DNA from: Baylisascaris procyonis
Lineage: Eukaryota > Nematoda > Chromadorea > Rhabditida > Ascarididae
Reading direction: 5' to 3'
Assembly: GCA_037389465.1 (NCBI GenBank)
Contig: JAZARR010000089.1
Span: 868,001-932,000, forward strand
DNA: 64,000 nucleotides
The notes under the pieces were generated by a model. That model did not search any database and was not told where the DNA came from. It saw only the letters and a program-made list of their open reading frames with translations. This document shows, one piece after another, positions 62,395-64,000 of the stretch. A program made the position numbers and the translations under genes. Positions within the stretch are counted from its first letter, which is position 1. Each line of letters opens with the position of its first letter.

Positions 62395-64000
62395 TATTTA
62401 CAGACCAAATGTATACACATAGGTGAGCATATTTATGTATATAGATATGTGTACATATAAATTAGTCTGCATGTATAAATACATCAGTATGAATAAACAT
62501 ACTTTTTTTCGACAAAATTTAGATGCGATCAAATTTTGTCGAAAAAAATTATGCAAATTTATTGCAAATTGCTTCTATATTTACATACTTTTGTCGTATT
62601 CACGAAAAAATTTATCCAAATTCTATTTACATATTTTTTGTCGTATTCACGTTTATTTACATATTTAGATTATGCAAATTTGATGCTCGTATTTATTCAC
62701 GTCAACCCGATTCATTATGAATTTTTCGTTTCATATTCGAAAATGTCGAACCTAATTTCTCTTTTAATGAAATAAGTTGCAAATTGCTATCGTCTCTACT
62801 TTCAATGCTTCTTTATTTACATATCTCTTTGATTATTTTATTTATGAGACCTTAATTTCTTAATTTCTATTTTATTTATTCGTTTATATTTATGAGAACT
62901 TCCCTCTCTCCTTCTTTTATGGAAATATAAATATTTTATTTATTACAATATCCTAGGAATTCTATCTGCGACACTTTAAAATATTCAATTTCGCATATGT
63001 ACGATTAATATTTTTAATGTATTCAATGCATAGTTGGAACTGATACGATAGAATGGGCAAAAAATGCTGGATAGATGAGTCAATGATAATAGCTGAGTGG
63101 TTAAGTGCTTTGCCAGGATGCGAGCGGTCGCAGGTTCGAATTCCCAGTAAAGATAGTATTAATCGCCATCATGTCATTATCAACCACAAATATTCAACAA
63201 GCTTAATTGTGTGAAATCTCGTTCTTGAAAACCTTAAATTCAGAAGGAGCACAAGAAGAATGTAATCGTAACGGATATTGGAGGCAAGAAAAGGCGTATC
63301 GTCACTGAACTCGAACATCCCACAAAAGACGATAATCCACTAGCAAAAGCAACACCATCTTTATTAGCGATTGCACCTCAAAGTTTTCTCATTAAGAGTC
63401 ATGCGAAAATAACCTCTGAAAACCATATGAAATTTGAGAAAGAAATTGAAGAAATTTTCGAGAAGAGAGATCAAGAAACAAACCTAATAGAGCTAAAAAC
63501 TGCACGAGAAACTGAAGAGTCTACTGCACGTCTAATTGAATTCGATAGCGCAGAAGAAATTCGAGAGAAAATAACACATCGAATAGAACCGAAAACTGCT
63601 CGAGAAACCGAAGAAACAACTGCATGTCTTATTGAACCAGAAACTGCTCGAGAAACCGAGGAAACTACCGCATGTCTACCGGATAAGGAAGCCTATAGAA
63701 AATTTAAAAAAAGACTAAAAAATTCTCATAGATCTCAAAATAGCGAATTATGGCATATTGGTTCATCGATAGTTAAAGCTAAATCGCCATCATCATCCAT
63801 TGAGCCAACGACTGCAAAATCAGGAACATTCTCAGAAATGCGCTTTATTTTATCATCTGCAATAAATCCACAAAACAAGATCATAAATAAGCGAATAATT
63901 ACTTCAAAAAATGAAAAAAGAAAACATCAAAAGAAAATAATATCAGCTAAAAGAAAGAAACATGCGAAAGTAAAAAATATAAATAAAGAAAAGAGAGAAA
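53867..64000 (+). CDS. single-pass membrane protein with long repeat-bearing Lys-rich tail (3' end outside window)
   Basis: Fourteen exons with agreeing phases: 53867-53971, 54209-54294, 55027-55244, 55321-55389, 55862-55963, 56324-56370, 57910-57944, 59269-59296, 59835-59921, 60141-60224, 61291-61434, 61902-61943, 62268-62330 and 63244 to beyond 64000. They give about 622 aa so far. The first visible exon holds a membrane helix (MLVYLMLSGYFLFVIYSF). ATG 53867 is the first in frame, but an upstream exon may exist. Next come a Ser/Gly/Lys-rich stretch, YAAIDVNGQTTYVPVTINLL, a PPPIY motif (PPxY-type, a WW-domain ligand by family knowledge) and Ser/Thr-rich segments. Exons 9-11 carry related repeats starting EETFFE, EATSFE and EPTEFE. 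The C-terminal part is very basic (KKRIPSKSSKKS, TVKKKKTH) with repeated TARETEE. I do not recognise the family. The weakest boundaries are the acceptors at 55320 and 59834. Confidence 0.72.
57215..57330. repeat. 17-18-bp imperfect tandem repeat (TGCAATGCAGTAAATAAG type)
   Basis: About six degenerate copies of a unit built on GTGCAATGCA followed by GTAAATAA, within intron 6 of the membrane-protein gene. The minus strand reads as a low-complexity Tyr/Cys/Leu/His frame caused by the repeat. Confidence 0.7.
58384..58592 (-). other. nested antisense ORF, possible exon
   Basis: The minus-strand frame reads LRQTKYDYLHRNRHS, then LSNLNKKIEGEKLFSRERR, and ends TAA at 58384. An ATTCAAAG acceptor-like site lies just upstream, near 58593. 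It lies in intron 7 (57945-59268) of the plus-strand membrane-protein gene. Composition is protein-like; the family is unknown, and no second exon was found. Confidence 0.35.
60709..60806. repeat. three-copy repeat with internal GGCCA palindromes
   Basis: Three copies of a 33-35-bp unit built on TTGGCCATCTCGA and TTTTGGCCAAAATA. GGCC pairs flank the TCTCGA core, so each unit can fold on itself. It is intronic. Confidence 0.75.
62356..62392. repeat. (AT)n dinucleotide tract
   Basis: About 37 bp of TA, 26 bases after the donor of exon 13 of the membrane-protein gene. Confidence 0.93.
63085..63160 (+). mobile_element. tRNA-derived element (SINE head or decayed tRNA)
   Basis: An RNA polymerase III A box (TAGCTGAGTGG) lies at about 63090-63100 and a B box (GGTTCGAATTC) at about 63133-63143, spaced as in a tRNA. 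A D-arm AGC/GCT pair is present. The T-stem and acceptor stem do not pair well, and the anticodon loop lacks the usual T before a clear triplet. It is therefore not a convincing working tRNA. Its intronic position, 84 bases before an exon, suits a tRNA-derived SINE fragment or pseudogene. Confidence 0.55.

Noticed and set aside
63085..63160. Functional tRNA gene
   Set aside because: A and B boxes are present, but the T-stem and acceptor stem do not pair and no clear anticodon loop can be drawn.

Overview
This window is eukaryotic nuclear DNA. It is AT-rich and intron-dense, with many introns ending in a TTTCAG-like acceptor, long AT dinucleotide tracts and no bacterial-style operons. Gene architecture and the protein families point to a nematode. 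A spirurid or filarial-type worm is my inference from base composition and intron style; I cannot confirm the species. All gene models below were spliced by eye, using reading-frame continuity, GT/AG sites and intron phase.

Layout. 1-2275 (+): the last three coding exons of a TMEM104-like membrane transporter paralogue. 4634-12428 (+): a complete, tandemly arranged second TMEM104 homologue (10 exons, about 573 aa). 12429-15616: convergent intergenic DNA with a strong G-run. 15617-18262 (-): a 5-exon gene for a 291-aa protein with an acidic N-terminus and a C-terminal coiled coil. 18835-41548 (-): a 7-exon, 339-aa C2H2 zinc-finger gene with a 15-kb intron. That intron contains a same-strand Pipsqueak/CENP-B-type HTH exon (23657-24331), an 11-copy 27-bp minisatellite and a GC-rich open block (31.0-31.3 kb). 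41549-53866: mostly empty AT-rich DNA with scattered GC-richer, exon-like blocks (44.7-47.1, 48.6, 49.6 and 50.0-51.8 kb) that I could not assemble into a convincing gene. 53867-64000 and beyond (+): at least 14 exons of one gene for a single-pass membrane protein with a long Ser/Thr-rich, then Lys-rich, repeat-bearing tail; it runs off the window.

How the genes relate. The two TMEM104-like genes look like an old tandem duplication: same strand, about 2.4 kb apart, and matching exon boundaries at the 3' end. The zinc-finger gene lies 572 bp upstream of the coiled-coil gene on the same strand, so nematode-style polycistronic transcription is possible but unproven. The Psq-type exon ends in the same splice phase as zinc-finger exon 4. 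It could therefore be an alternative 5' part of the zinc-finger gene or a separate nested gene. Nothing here resembles a virus, toxin or CRISPR system.
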